Positions 7,795 to 17,900 of a stretch of 64,000 nucleotides of DNA are shown here, one piece after another. The notes under the pieces were generated by a model. The model did not search any database. It saw only the letters and a list, made by a program, of their open reading frames with translations, and was not told the origin of the DNA. Numbering within the stretch: position 1 is the stretch's first letter; each line of letters begins with the position of its first letter. Source of the DNA: Collimonas humicola (GTDB taxonomy: Bacteria; Pseudomonadota; Gammaproteobacteria; Burkholderiales; Burkholderiaceae_D); contig NZ_JAGQEE010000004.1 of assembly GCF_018304945.1 (NCBI RefSeq), forward strand, positions 310,001-374,000. Reading direction: 5' to 3'. A program made the translations under genes and the position numbers.

Positions 7795-10557
7795 ATGAAT
7801 CTGAATATTCTCAAAGACACATTCGTTAGCTTTGTACGCACGCATGGCATGGATCGCCATTTCCGCCGGCTGGCCCCCGACATGTTCCGCAGCACCCCCG
7901 TCAACAAGGAAGTGCCGCCTTCGCTGGCGCAGACCCTGACGAGCGCTGCCAGCATCGAGGTCAGCGAGCTGTTCCAAAGACTGCATAGCCGCGCCGACGG
8001 CCTGACCGACGCTGAAGCGGACGAAATCCGCATCAGCGCCGGGCCGAACGAAGTCGAACACGAAAAGCCGATCTCGAAATGGGCCCACTTGTGGCAATGC
8101 TACAAGAATCCCTTCAACCTGCTGCTGACGGTGCTGGCCGGTGTTTCGTATCTGACTGAGGACATGAAAGCCACCATCGTGATCGGATCGATGGTGCTGC
8201 TGTCGACGCTGCTGCGCTTTGTGCAGGAATCGCGTTCCAATACCGCAGCCGACAAGCTCAAGGCCATGGTCAGCAATACCGCCACCGTGCTGCGCCACGA
8301 CCTGGCCGAAGACATTGCGGAAGAAGCCTTGCGCTACTTCGACGTCACCTTGCATCCCAAGGGTGCGCGCCGCATCGAACTGCCGATCAAGAAGCTGGTG
8401 CCGGGCGATATCGTCCAGCTGTCCGCCGGCGACATGATTCCGGCCGATCTGCGCCTGCTGACCGCCAAGGACCTGTTTATCAGCCAGGCGGCGATGACCG
8501 GCGAGTCGCTGCCGGTAGAAAAATTCCTGACCCACCGCGGCGTCGCCACCGGCAATCCGCTGGAACTCGACAACCTGTGTTTCATGGGCACCAACGTGGT
8601 CAGCGGTTCGGCCACCGCGATTGTCGTCACGACCGGCAACCAGACCTATTTCGGCGCCCTGGCGGAACGCGTCACCGCCACCGACCGCACGCCGACCGCC
8701 TTCCAGTCCGGCGTCAACAAGGTTAGCTGGCTGCTGATCCGCTTCATGATGGTGATGACGCCGGTGGTGTTCTTCCTGAACGGCCTGACCAAGGGCGACT
8801 GGCTTGAAGCTTTCCTGTTTGCCATGTCGATCGCGGTCGGCCTGACGCCGGAAATGCTGCCGATGATCGTTACCTCGACCCTGGCCAAGGGCGCGGTTGC
8901 GCTGTCGCGCAAGAAAGTGATCGTCAAGCGCCTGGATGCGATCCAGAACTTCGGCGCCATGGACGTGCTGTGCACCGATAAGACCGGCACCCTCACCCAA
9001 GACAAGATTTTCCTGGAGCGCCACACCGATATCCTCGGCGAGCAGGACGACCTGGTGCTGGAATATGCCTACCTCAACAGCCACTACCAGACCGGCCTCA
9101 AGAACCTGCTGGACGTCGCCGTGCTGGAACACGCCGAGCTGCAGCGCGAAATGGCGCTGGCCTCGGCCTACCGCAAGGTCGACGAAATTCCGTTCGACTT
9201 CCAGCGCCGCCGCATGTCGGTGGTGGTCAGCGAACGCGACGACCATCATGAATTGATCTGCAAGGGTGCGGTCGAAGAAATCGTTTCGGTCTGCACGCAC
9301 GCGCGCCACAACGGCGAAGTGGTGCCGTTCACCAAGGAACTGCTGCAAGAAATCTACGAGACCACTTCCAGCCTGAACGCCGAAGGCTTGCGCGTGGTGG
9401 CAGTGGCCGCCAAAGACCTGCCGCCGACCAAGGAAGTGTACGGCGTTGCCGATGAATGCGACCTGGTGCTGATTGGCTATATCGCCTTCCTCGACCCGCC
9501 GAAGGAATCCACCAAGCCGGCGCTGGACGCACTCAAGGCGCACGGCGTCACAGTCAAGATCCTAACCGGCGACAATGAGCTGGTCACCGCCAAGATCTGC
9601 CGCCAGGTCGGCCTAGCTGTGGACGGCATGCTGCTTGGGAACCAGGTCGAAAAAATGAGCGATGCCGAACTCTCGGTCGCGGTCGACACCACCACGGTAT
9701 TCGCCAAGCTCAGCCCGACCCACAAGGAGCGCATCGTGCGCATCCTGCATGACAAAGGCCATGTAGTCGGTTTCATGGGCGACGGCATCAACGACGCGCC
9801 GGCCCTGCGCGCAGCCGACATCGGCATCTCTGTCGATACCGCAGTCGACATCGCCAAGGAAGCCGCCGACATCATCCTGCTGGAAAAGAGCCTGATGGTG
9901 CTGGAAGAAGGTGTACTGGAAGGCCGCAAGACCTTCGCCAACATGCTGAAGTACATCAAGATGACCGCCAGCTCGAACTTCGGCAACGTGTTCTCGGTGC
10001 TGCTGGCCAGCGCCTTCCTGCCGTTCCTGCCGATGCTGCCGCTGCAGCTGCTGGTGCAGAACCTGCTGTACGACATTTCGCAGATCGCAATCCCGTTCGA
10101 TAACGTCGACAAGGAATTCCTGGAAAAGCCGCAGCGCTGGAATGCCGCCGAGATCGGCCGTTTCATGATCTACTTCGGCCCGATCAGCTCGATCTTCGAC
10201 ATCAGCACGTTTGCCTTGATGTGGTACATCTTCGGCGCCAACACTCCTGAGCACCAGACCTTGTTCCATACCGGCTGGTTCGTCGAAGGCTTGCTGTCGC
10301 AAACCCTGATCGTGCACATGATCCGCACCCGCAAGATTCCATTCTTCCAGAGCCGCGCTTCGTGGGCGCTGCTGAGCATGACCATCATCATCATGATGGT
10401 CGGCATCCTGCTGCCGATGTCGCCGATGGCCGATTACTTCAAGCTGCAGGCGCTGCCGCTGACCTACTTCCCGTGGCTGGTGCTGATCCTGGTAGCCTAT
10501 GCCGTGCTGACGCAGGCAATGAAGGGCTGGTACGCAAGGCGCTACGGCTGGCAATAA
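7795..10557 (+). CDS. mgtA: Magnesium-translocating P-type ATPase
   Basis: A 920-residue type IIIB P-type ATPase that imports Mg2+ across the inner membrane using ATP. The cation-ATPase N-terminal domain covers about residues 50-120. The actuator motif TGES is near 238, the phosphorylation motif DKTGT starts at Asp395, the nucleotide-binding KGAVEE motif is near 490, TGDN is near 590 and the hinge MGDGINDAP is near 662. Six C-terminal membrane helices follow, as in MgtA/MgtB (about 900 residues). The ATG at 7795 has AAGAAG upstream. The long upstream region suggests attenuation-type control by Mg2+, inferred from relatives. Tandem hairpins terminate the gene. Confidence 0.95.
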   Translation: MNLNILKDTFVSFVRTHGMDRHFRRLAPDMFRSTPVNKEVPPSLAQTLTSAASIEVSELFQRLHSRADGLTDAEADEIRISAGPNEVEHEKPISKWAHLWQCYKNPFNLLLTVLAGVSYLTEDMKATIVIGSMVLLSTLLRFVQESRSNTAADKLKAMVSNTATVLRHDLAEDIAEEALRYFDVTLHPKGARRIELPIKKLVPGDIVQLSAGDMIPADLRLLTAKDLFISQAAMTGESLPVEKFLTHRGVATGNPLELDNLCFMGTNVVSGSATAIVVTTGNQTYFGALAERVTATDRTPTAFQSGVNKVSWLLIRFMMVMTPVVFFLNGLTKGDWLEAFLFAMSIAVGLTPEMLPMIVTSTLAKGAVALSRKKVIVKRLDAIQNFGAMDVLCTDKTGTLTQDKIFLERHTDILGEQDDLVLEYAYLNSHYQTGLKNLLDVAVLEHAELQREMALASAYRKVDEIPFDFQRRRMSVVVSERDDHHELICKGAVEEIVSVCTHARHNGEVVPFTKELLQEIYETTSSLNAEGLRVVAVAAKDLPPTKEVYGVADECDLVLIGYIAFLDPPKESTKPALDALKAHGVTVKILTGDNELVTAKICRQVGLAVDGMLLGNQVEKMSDAELSVAVDTTTVFAKLSPTHKERIVRILHDKGHVVGFMGDGINDAPALRAADIGISVDTAVDIAKEAADIILLEKSLMVLEEGVLEGRKTFANMLKYIKMTASSNFGNVFSVLLASAFLPFLPMLPLQLLVQNLLYDISQIAIPFDNVDKEFLEKPQRWNAAEIGRFMIYFGPISSIFDISTFALMWYIFGANTPEHQTLFHTGWFVEGLLSQTLIVHMIRTRKIPFFQSRASWALLSMTIIIMMVGILLPMSPMADYFKLQALPLTYFPWLVLILVAYAVLTQAMKGWYARRYGWQ

Positions 10558-10571
10558 AGCCGTTGCAATCC

Positions 10572-10607
10572 TGCGGATGGAGATGGCGATATGCATCTCC
10601 ATCCGCA
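10572..10607 (+). other. Strong hairpin after mgtA
   Basis: TGCGGATGGAGATG at 10572-10585 pairs perfectly with CATCTCCATCCGCA at 10594-10607 (14 bp). It lacks a T-tract but sits immediately before a classical terminator, so it may protect the 3' end of the transcript. Confidence 0.6.
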
Positions 10608-10613
10608 CAAAAC

Positions 10614-10646
10614 AAAAAGCCAATCGCAGAAACGATTGGCTTTTTT
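10614..10646 (+). terminator. Rho-independent terminator of mgtA
   Basis: AAAAAGCCAATCG, a 6-nt loop, CGATTGGC and six T residues. The A-tract on the left lets it work for the opposite strand too, matching the convergent DUF1345 gene. Confidence 0.88.
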
Positions 10647-10694
10647 CTTTTGGCTGCGGCAAAGGCCGCCGCCTGCCGGCCTTGCTCTCCTGGG

Positions 10695-11345
10695 CTATCC
10701 CACCAGCCCCGCCGCGATATTGATCGACAAGCCGAGAATCGCCGAATTGAACAGGAAGGTCAGCACCGATTGCAGCAATACGATCTTGCGCATGGAACGC
10801 GTCATGACGCTGACGTCCGAGGTTTGCACCGCGACCGCCATGGTGAACGAGAAATACAGGAAATCCCAGTAGTTCGGGTTCTTTTCCTCATCCGGGAAAC
10901 GCAGCGGCGGCGTCTCCGCGTCGGCCGCGTAAAACAGCCGCGCATAATGCAAGGTAAAGATGGTGCCGACCAGGAACCATGAACCCAGCACCGTCATGCC
11001 GGTAAACAGATAGCGGATCTCTTTCGGCCCCGGCAGGAAATCCTTGGCCTGCGTCAGGCCGAACACTACCGCGGCAATGCTGGAGACGGCCGCAATGCAG
11101 ATCAGGATCAGGATCACGGTGTCGTTCTCATCCTCGATCTCCGCCCTTTTCCTGACCAGCTCGCAACTGGCACGGGTCATCATCCACCACAGCATCAGCA
11201 GATAACTCCAGACCCCGGCGTTCCAGCCGATCAGGGCGCGGGTGATCGCCGAACTCTGCGGCACCAGGGCCCAGACGATCAGCCCCAGCACGATGCCGAT
11301 GACCAGGCGGGGATGGCTACGAAAAACCAGATTTTTGAACCACAT
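10695..11345 (-). CDS. DUF1345 family membrane protein
   Basis: A 216-residue inner-membrane protein with five or six hydrophobic segments (around residues 15-30, 43-57, 80-98, 116-133, 172-185 and 190-212). Conserved family features are the RALIGWNAGVWSYLLML segment, the FTLHYARLFY motif and NYWDFLYFSFTMAVAVQTSDV, which resembles the pore region of ion channels. DUF1345 proteins are uncharacterised. The start ATG at 11345 matches the family N-terminus. It is convergent with mgtA and separated from the MFS gene by about 90 bp on the same strand. Confidence 0.88.
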   Translation of the reverse strand: MWFKNLVFRSHPRLVIGIVLGLIVWALVPQSSAITRALIGWNAGVWSYLLMLWWMMTRASCELVRKRAEIEDENDTVILILICIAAVSSIAAVVFGLTQAKDFLPGPKEIRYLFTGMTVLGSWFLVGTIFTLHYARLFYAADAETPPLRFPDEEKNPNYWDFLYFSFTMAVAVQTSDVSVMTRSMRKIVLLQSVLTFLFNSAILGLSINIAAGLVG

Positions 11346-11435
11346 GGCGCTGCTTCCTTTGCACGGCTTGTAAATAGGCGCACTTTACCAGAGCCGGCCG
11401 AAGGGAGGTATTCCTGGCCGCCAACCGGCCCAAGA

Positions 11436-12638
11436 TCAGCCCGGGTTGAGCGCCCCTGTTGCGGCGCTGCGCCGCAGGCTGCCCCGCCAGATGAGCAGGC
11501 CGAGTGCGCTGAGCAAGGCGCCGCTGGCCGATACCGCCAGCCAGCCGCTATGCTCATAGAGAAAGGTGGAGAGCATGGAACCGGCGGCGCCGCCGATGAA
11601 ATAACAGGTCATATAGCCCGAAGTCAAACGGTTGCGGGCTGCGCCATGCAGGTGATTGATCACGCTCAGGTTGGTGACATGCACCGCCTGCGCCACCAGA
11701 TCGAGCAGCAGCACGCCGAACAGGAGAGCCGCCAGCGAATATTCTGAAAACGCCAGCGGCAGCCAGGACAGCAGCAACAGCGCCAGTCCGATGCTGGTGG
11801 CCAGCCCCGCCTTGCCGCGGTCCGCCAGCCGTCCTACTTGCGAGGCTGCCAGCGCACCGGCGGCGCCGACCAGTCCGAACAAGCCGATGGTGCCGTCGCC
11901 GTAGTGATATGGCGCAGCCGACAACAGGAAAGAAATAGAGGTCCACAAGATGCTGAATACGGCAAAGACAATCGCCCCCAGCAAGGCGCGCATGCGCAAT
12001 ACCGGCTCGTCAACGAACAGGCGCAGCACCGACGTCAGCAGGCGCGGATAGGACAGGCCCAGCGGCTGGTGATAGCGCGGCAACGCGCGCGCCAGCGCCA
12101 GTGCAGTAAGAAACATCATGGCGGCGCCGAACCAGTACACCGTCTGCCAACCGCCGATGGCCGACAGATATCCCGCCACGGTGCGCGCCAGCAGGATGCC
12201 CAGCAACAAGCCGGTCATCACATGGCCGACCACTTTGCCGCGTTCTTCAGGCGCCGCCAGGGTCGCGGAAAACGGCAGCAGGATTTGCGCCACCACCGAA
12301 AACATCCCGGTCAGCGCAGTCCCCAGCAATACCAGCGCGAGATTCGACGCCAGCGCGGTCAGCGCCAACCCCGCGGCGGACAGCAGAGTCATGACCACGA
12401 TCAGCTTCTTGCGCTCGAACATGTCGCCCAAAGGCACCAGCAACAGCAAGCCCAAGGCATAGCTGAGCTGGGCCACGGTAACCACCGAACCGGCGGCGCC
12501 GTTGCTGATGCCGAACTGGCCGGCGATCGTATGCAGCAGCGGCTGCGCATAATAATTGCTGGCCACCGCGACCCCGGTCGCCATCGCCATCAATGCCACC
12601 AGGCCAGGACTGAGCCTGGAAGACGTTCCTGTTTCCAT
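11436..12638 (-). CDS. Major facilitator superfamily transporter
   Basis: About 400 residues with twelve predicted helices and the MFS loop signature (GDMFERKK near residue 72, AAPEERGKVVGHVMTG near 128). Drug/sugar-efflux-like MFS proteins have this layout. I chose the ATG at 12638, which has GGAAAGG nine nt upstream; the TTG two codons earlier would be too close to that site. It lies directly downstream of cynS, about 80 bp away on the same strand, so a role in cyanate or bicarbonate-related transport is possible. However, the sequence does not look like CynX, and the substrate is unknown. Confidence 0.85.
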   Translation of the reverse strand: METGTSSRLSPGLVALMAMATGVAVASNYYAQPLLHTIAGQFGISNGAAGSVVTVAQLSYALGLLLLVPLGDMFERKKLIVVMTLLSAAGLALTALASNLALVLLGTALTGMFSVVAQILLPFSATLAAPEERGKVVGHVMTGLLLGILLARTVAGYLSAIGGWQTVYWFGAAMMFLTALALARALPRYHQPLGLSYPRLLTSVLRLFVDEPVLRMRALLGAIVFAVFSILWTSISFLLSAAPYHYGDGTIGLFGLVGAAGALAASQVGRLADRGKAGLATSIGLALLLLSWLPLAFSEYSLAALLFGVLLLDLVAQAVHVTNLSVINHLHGAARNRLTSGYMTCYFIGGAAGSMLSTFLYEHSGWLAVSASGALLSALGLLIWRGSLRRSAATGALNPG

Positions 12639-12719
12639 CGCCAACTACCTTTCCGCTTGATTCAAAAAAAACACGCGCAATTGCAGCCTGGGGATGCTGC
12701 CCAGGCCGCAACGCCGGTT

Positions 12720-13190
12720 TTAGTAAGGCTTGTTCGGCAGGAACTTGCCGTCCAGAGTAATCACCGCGCGCGAACCGCCATCCGGATCTTCCACCCGCTT
12801 CAGGTCCAGCTTGAAGTTGATGGCGCTGATGATGCCGTCGCCCAGTTCTTCGTGCACCAGCATCTTCAAGGTGGTGCCGTAGATTTGCAGCATTTCATAG
12901 AAGCGGTAGATGGTCGGATCGGTAGGGATGCCGCCCGGGATGCTGCCGCGCAGAGGAATCATTTGCAGCTCTGCCGCCGCTTCCGGCTCGAAGCCGAGGT
13001 GCCGGCAAACTACTTCCGCGGCAGCCTTCGGCAGGGCATGCTGTCCCAGCAGCGCGGCCGTGACATAGGCTACGCTCAGGCCGGTGCCTTCTGCCAGCTG
13101 TTTCCAGGACAGGTCCTTCAGCGCCTTGGCGGCGATGACGCGGGAAGTGAGGGCGACGCGGTTGTCTTGATATACGTTTGCTTGTTGCAT
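12720..13190 (-). CDS. cynS: Cyanate hydratase (cyanase)
   Basis: Cyanase converts cyanate and bicarbonate to ammonia and CO2 (via carbamate), detoxifying cyanate and supplying nitrogen. The 156-residue protein is the standard length. It has an N-terminal helical DNA-binding-like domain ([23 protein letters not shown]) and the C-terminal catalytic fold. The active-site residues correspond to Arg and Glu in [11 protein letters not shown] (near residue 100) and Ser in [12 protein letters not shown] (near 126). AGGAAA precedes the ATG. It is downstream of cynT on the same strand with a 52-bp gap, the classic cyn order apart from the transporter. Confidence 0.95.
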   Translation of the reverse strand: MQQANVYQDNRVALTSRVIAAKALKDLSWKQLAEGTGLSVAYVTAALLGQHALPKAAAEVVCRHLGFEPEAAAELQMIPLRGSIPGGIPTDPTIYRFYEMLQIYGTTLKMLVHEELGDGIISAINFKLDLKRVEDPDGGSRAVITLDGKFLPNKPY

Positions 13191-13242
13191 GATGTTTCCT
13201 TTTCAGTGAGAGAACGGGTGAAGAACTGACTGTGGTTAAACC

Positions 13243-13905
13243 TTAGGCGGCCAGGGCGCTACGCTTGGCTTGCGTAGCAACGGTCTGGGGAAATTCGGCG
13301 AGCGAGACGAACTGATTGCTTGCGCCGTCCAGCGCCACGATAGTGCCGGTTTCGATGTCGTACACCCAGCCATGCAGGTTCAGGCTGCCTTGTTCCAGCG
13401 CCAGCGCAACGGAAGGATGGGTCTTGATGTTCACCAGCTGGGCGATGACGTTTTCACGCACCATCGCGCTTAGCCGGGCTGCAGGCGAAGCATGGGTACG
13501 AGCCGCATTGACTACCTTGGCCGAATCGGCATGGCGCAGCCAGCCGGCCACTGCGGGCAGATGGTCCAGGCATTTGCAGCTGGAGATGGCCGTCATGGCG
13601 CCGCAATCCGAATGCCCGCAGACCACGATGTCGCTCACGCCCAGCACCGCGACTGCGTATTCGACCGTGGCGGTGACGCCGCCCGGCGCCGAACTATAGG
13701 AAGGCACGATATTGCCGGCATTGCGGATCACGAAGATGTCGCCCGGATCCTGCTGGGTCAGCAGCTCCGGCACGACGCGGCTGTCGGAACAAGTGATGAA
13801 CAGTGCGCTCGGATTTTGCGTAGTGGCCAGTTCCTTGAACAGGCCGGACAAGCCGGGGAACGTGTGTTTCTGGAATTTCAAAACCCCATCGACGATGGAC
13901 TTCAT
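13243..13905 (-). CDS. cynT: Beta-class carbonic anhydrase of the cyn operon
   Basis: This enzyme regenerates bicarbonate from the CO2 released by cyanase, so that cyanate degradation does not drain cellular bicarbonate. The zinc ligands are visible as [11 protein letters not shown] (Cys, Asp-Arg dyad) and CGHSDCGAM (His, Cys). The open frame extends 37 codons upstream, but AAGGAG directly before the ATG at 13905 and the family N-terminus [18 protein letters not shown] fix the start, giving 220 residues. It is first in the operon with cynS and divergent from cynR. Confidence 0.93.
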   Translation of the reverse strand: MKSIVDGVLKFQKHTFPGLSGLFKELATTQNPSALFITCSDSRVVPELLTQQDPGDIFVIRNAGNIVPSYSSAPGGVTATVEYAVAVLGVSDIVVCGHSDCGAMTAISSCKCLDHLPAVAGWLRHADSAKVVNAARTHASPAARLSAMVRENVIAQLVNIKTHPSVALALEQGSLNLHGWVYDIETGTIVALDGASNQFVSLAEFPQTVATQAKRSALAA

Positions 13906-13992
13906 GGCGCTTCTCCTTGTAGGTGTTGAAGTAATGGAGCCATGATGAAGGCATTCAGCTATTAGGTCTAAGACCGATATACAATCAACGCC

Positions 13993-14013
13993 ATAAGAAC
14001 TGCCTATAGTTAT
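13993..14013. promoter_or_regulatory. Candidate CynR operator in the cynT/cynR divergent region
   Basis: An interrupted dyad ATAA-N13-TTAT lies just before the cynR start and about 90 bp ahead of cynT. This is the position expected for a LysR-type activator that also represses itself. The dyad arms are short, so this is only a candidate. Confidence 0.35.
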
Positions 14014-14018
14014 CAAAC

Positions 14019-14906
14019 ATGCTACTACGCCACATACGCTACCTGCTCGCCGTCGTCGAACAGGGCAACTTCACCAGGGCAGCGGAAGCTTTATACGTTT
14101 CCCAGCCGACCTTGTCGCAGCAGATCCGCCAGCTGGAAGAAACACTGGGAGTGCAGCTGCTGGACCGCAGCGGCAGGGCGGTGCGCGCCACCGATGCGGG
14201 CGAAGCCTATATCGCCTACGCGCGCCGGGCGCTGCGCGAGCTGGAAGCCGGCCAGCGGGCGATCCACGATGTGCGCGACCTGGCGCGCGGCACGCTGCGG
14301 CTTGCCATGACGCCCAGCCTGACATCCTATCTGGCGGGGCCGCTGATCGCCCGCTTCAACGCCAGCTATCCCGGCATCGCGCTGCAGGTGATTGAAAAAA
14401 CGCTGGATGCGATCGAAACGGCGCTGGCCGCGGACCAGGTCGACCTGGGGCTCGCCTTCAACCAGGTGCGCTCCCTGGAAATCAGCAGCCGGCCCCTGTT
14501 CGTGGAAAAGCTGTGCGTCGTGGCCGGCCTGACGCATCCGCTGGCGCAGCGCCCTGCCGCCGCGCTGGCCGCCAGCGAGCTGGGACAGCAATCGCTGGCG
14601 CTGCTCAGCAGCGATTTCGCCACCCGCACCTTTGTCGACGCCTATCTGCAGCAACAGGGCATCTCGCCCAAGATCGCGATCGAAGCCAATACCATCAGCG
14701 CGATCGTGGAAATCGTCCGCCGCGGCGGCGTCGCCACCATCCTGCCGGATGCGATTGCGCGCGAACATCCGGGGCTGAAGGAAATCCAGCTGAACCCTGC
14801 CCTGCCGCATCGCACCGTCTCGCTGCTCTGGCGCAAGGACAGCTATCAAAGCGCTGCCGCCAAGGCTTTCGCCGAACTCGCCGGCGACATGGCTGCCGCC
14901 GGATAA
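14019..14906 (+). CDS. cynR: LysR-type regulator of the cyanate operon
   Basis: A 295-residue LysR family protein. The winged HTH occupies the first 60 residues ([20 protein letters not shown], then [20 protein letters not shown]), and the effector-binding domain runs from about residue 90. Its divergent position beside cynT-cynS makes it the cyanate-responsive activator CynR, by analogy with E. coli. No clear Shine-Dalgarno precedes the ATG at 14019. It ends before a strong terminator shared with the convergent RND operon. Confidence 0.9.
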   Translation: MLLRHIRYLLAVVEQGNFTRAAEALYVSQPTLSQQIRQLEETLGVQLLDRSGRAVRATDAGEAYIAYARRALRELEAGQRAIHDVRDLARGTLRLAMTPSLTSYLAGPLIARFNASYPGIALQVIEKTLDAIETALAADQVDLGLAFNQVRSLEISSRPLFVEKLCVVAGLTHPLAQRPAAALAASELGQQSLALLSSDFATRTFVDAYLQQQGISPKIAIEANTISAIVEIVRRGGVATILPDAIAREHPGLKEIQLNPALPHRTVSLLWRKDSYQSAAAKAFAELAGDMAAAG

Positions 14907-14933
14907 AACCAGCAATCAAAAATACATGGCAAT

Positions 14934-14958
14934 AAAAAAACGCCCTTGCGGGCGTTTT
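14934..14958. terminator. Bidirectional terminator between cynR and the RND operon
   Basis: A seven-A tract, CGCCC-TTGC-GGGCG stem-loop and TTTT. It lies between the convergent stop codons at 14906 and 14975 and has A and T tracts on both sides. Confidence 0.85.
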
Positions 14959-14974
14959 CTGGATCACGTTGCGA

Positions 14975-17900
14975 TCAGGTTTCGGTAATGTGCAACTTGC
15001 TGGCCACCATGTGCGCCACGCTTTCACCCGGCTTGCGCCGGAACTTGCGGCTGGCCCACAGCAGCAGGTCGTCGACATAGGTGAACACCACCGGAATCAC
15101 CAGCAGGCTCAGGAAAGTCGAGGTCACCAGGCCGCCGATGACGGCAATCGCCATCGGTCCGCGGAAGCTGGAATCCGCGCCCAGCCCGAGGGCGATCGGC
15201 AGCATGCCGGCGCCCATCGCGATGGTGGTCATGACGATAGGCTGGGCCCGCTTGTGGCAGGCATCCATCAACGCGTCGAAACGGCTCATGCCATGGTCGC
15301 GACGCGCCACGATGGCGTACTCCACCAGCAGGATCGAATTCTTGACCGCGATCCCCATCAGCATCAGCAAGCCGATCAGCGACGGCATCGAGAACGAATT
15401 ATGCGTGATCAGCAAGGCCGCAAAGGCGCCGCCGATAGACAATGGCAATGCCGCCAGGATCGTCACAGGCTGCAGGAAACCCTTGAACAGCAGCACCAGC
15501 ACCATGTACACGCACAGCACGCCGGTCAGCATCGCCAGCGCGAAACCGGAGAACAGTTCCTTCATGATTTCGGCGTCGCCCAGCTCGCCGCGCTTGACGT
15601 TGGGCGGCAGGTTCTTCACGTTCGGCAGCTCATTGATCTTCGCCATCACTTCGCCGATTTCATGGCCGTTAAGCTCGACGTGGATGATCACGCGGCGGTT
15701 GCGGTCGATGCGGTCGATCCGCGCCGGACCGCTGTCAAAGCGGATGTCGGCCACCGAACTCAAAGGCACGTTGCCGCCCTTGCCCTGCACCGACAAACGT
15801 TCCAGCACGCTCAGGTCATGCCGCGCATCTTCCGGCAAGCGCACCCGGATCGGGATCTGCCGCTCCGGCAGGTTCAGCTTGGCGACCAGCTGATCGTAAT
15901 CGCCCGAGGTAGCAATGCGCAGGGTTTCGCCGATGGCCGAAGACGTCACGCCAAGGTCGGCCGCTTTGGCAAAATTCGGCGTGACGATGATTTCCGGCCG
16001 CACCAGGCTGATGCTGGACGTAATGTTGCCAAGGTCGGGAATCGTGCGGATCTCGCGCTCGATGGCCCGCGTCACCGAGCTCAGCGCCTGCGGATCGTCG
16101 CCCGACAGCAGCAGCTGTATTTCTTCGCCGTTGCCGCCACCGCCCACGGTAAACCGCAGTCCCGGCAATTGCGTCAGCAGCTTGCGCAATTCGCTGTCCA
16201 CCTCGGTCTGCTTTTCCTTGCGCTCAGGCGGATCCTTGAGCAACACCGTCAAGGTGGAGCGGCGCGTCTCGTCGCCGCCAATCGCACTGTAGACCTGGGC
16301 GACATTCTTGTTGGTCATCAGCAAGCGGCGCGCCTGTTCCGAGCTGGCGCGGGTTTCCGCCAGGATGCTGCCGGGCGGCAGTTCCAGCGTGACCTGGGTC
16401 TGGCCGCGGTCGCTAGGCGGAATGAAGCCGGTCGGCAGGAATGGAATCATGGCCAGCGACAAGATGAAGAACAGCGCCGCCATGCCCATGGTCTTGACCC
16501 GGTGGTGCATGCACCAGGAGGCGACCGCCATGTACTTCGCCATCAGGCGGCTTTCTTTTTTCTCGTGCACGATAGGCTTGAGCAGATAGGCCGCCATCAT
16601 CGGCGTCAGCAAGCGCGCCACGACCAGTGAGGTGGTCACCGCGATCGCCGCGGTCCAGCCGAACTGCTTGAAGAATCTGCCGACGATGCCGCTCATGAAC
16701 GCAGTCGGCAAAAATACCGCAACCAGCGTAAACGTAGTGGCCACCACCGCCAGCCCGATTTCATCGGCCGCTTCCAGCGCCGCCTGGTACGGCGTCTTGC
16801 CCATGCGCAGGTGGCGCACGATGTTTTCGATTTCGACAATCGCATCGTCCACCAGGATCCCGATCACCAGCGCCAGCGACAGCAAGGTCACGCCATTGAG
16901 CGAGAATCCGAGGAACTTCATCGCCATGAAAGTCGGGATGATCGACAGCGGCAGCGCCGCTGCAGCCACCAGGGTTGCGCGCCAGTCGCGCAGGAAGAAC
17001 CAGACCACCAGCACCGCCAGGATCGCGCCCTCATACAGCAAGGACATTGAACCTTCGTAGTTTTCCTGGACCACATCGACGTTGTTGAAGGCTTCCTCGA
17101 TCTTGACGTGGGTCGCTTTCTTGTTCAGCTCGGCGACCGCCTTCTTGACTGCTTTGGATACGGTGATTTCACTGGCGCCCTTGCTGCGCGTGATTTCGAA
17201 GCCGACCACCGGCTTGCCGTCGAGCAGCGTCAGCGCAGTGCGCTCGCCGATGCCGTCGGTCACCTTGGCGACCTGGTCCAGGCGGATCACATGGCCGTCC
17301 GGCAGAGCCATCTGCAAGGCAGCCACTTCCGCCACGTTGCCGACCGTGCCGATGGTGCGCACCGATTGCCGCGCGCCGCTGATGTCAGCCTTGCCGCCCG
17401 GCGCTTCCTGCTGCACGCGCTGCAGCTGGCGCGAGATCTGCGCCGCCGATACGTTCAGGGCCGCCATCCGCTCCGGATCCAGCTCCACCAGTACTTCGCG
17501 GTTGACGCCGCCGACGCGGGCGATCTTGCCGACGCCGGCAACCGACAGCAAAGCCTTGGAAACGTCGTTGTCGACGAACCAGGACAAGGCTTCTTCATCG
17601 AGCTGGTCGGACTTGACGGTATAGGTGATGATAGGCTGGCCGGAAGTGTTGGCCTTGCCGTAGACCGGATCGCGGACGTCGGTGGGCAAATCGCTGCGTA
17701 TGCGGTTGACCGCATCGCGCACATCGTCCATCGCTTCCGAAATATCCTTTTCGAGGCGGAACTCGACGGTGGTATTGACTACGCCGTCATTGATGGTGGT
17801 GTAGATGTGGCGTACATCGGTGACGGTAGCGACCGAATTTTCAATCTTGCGCGCCACTTCGGTTTCCAGCTGCGAGGGAGATGCGCCCGGCAGGCTGGTG

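Noticed and set aside
7696-9543. 615-codon minus-strand frame opposite mgtA
   Set aside because: Low-information His/Gln/Arg composition and overlap with a clear P-type ATPase gene.
14969-16630. 553-codon plus-strand frame opposite the RND pump gene
   Set aside because: His/Arg/Gln-rich shadow frame without ribosome site or domain; the RND motifs are on the minus strand.
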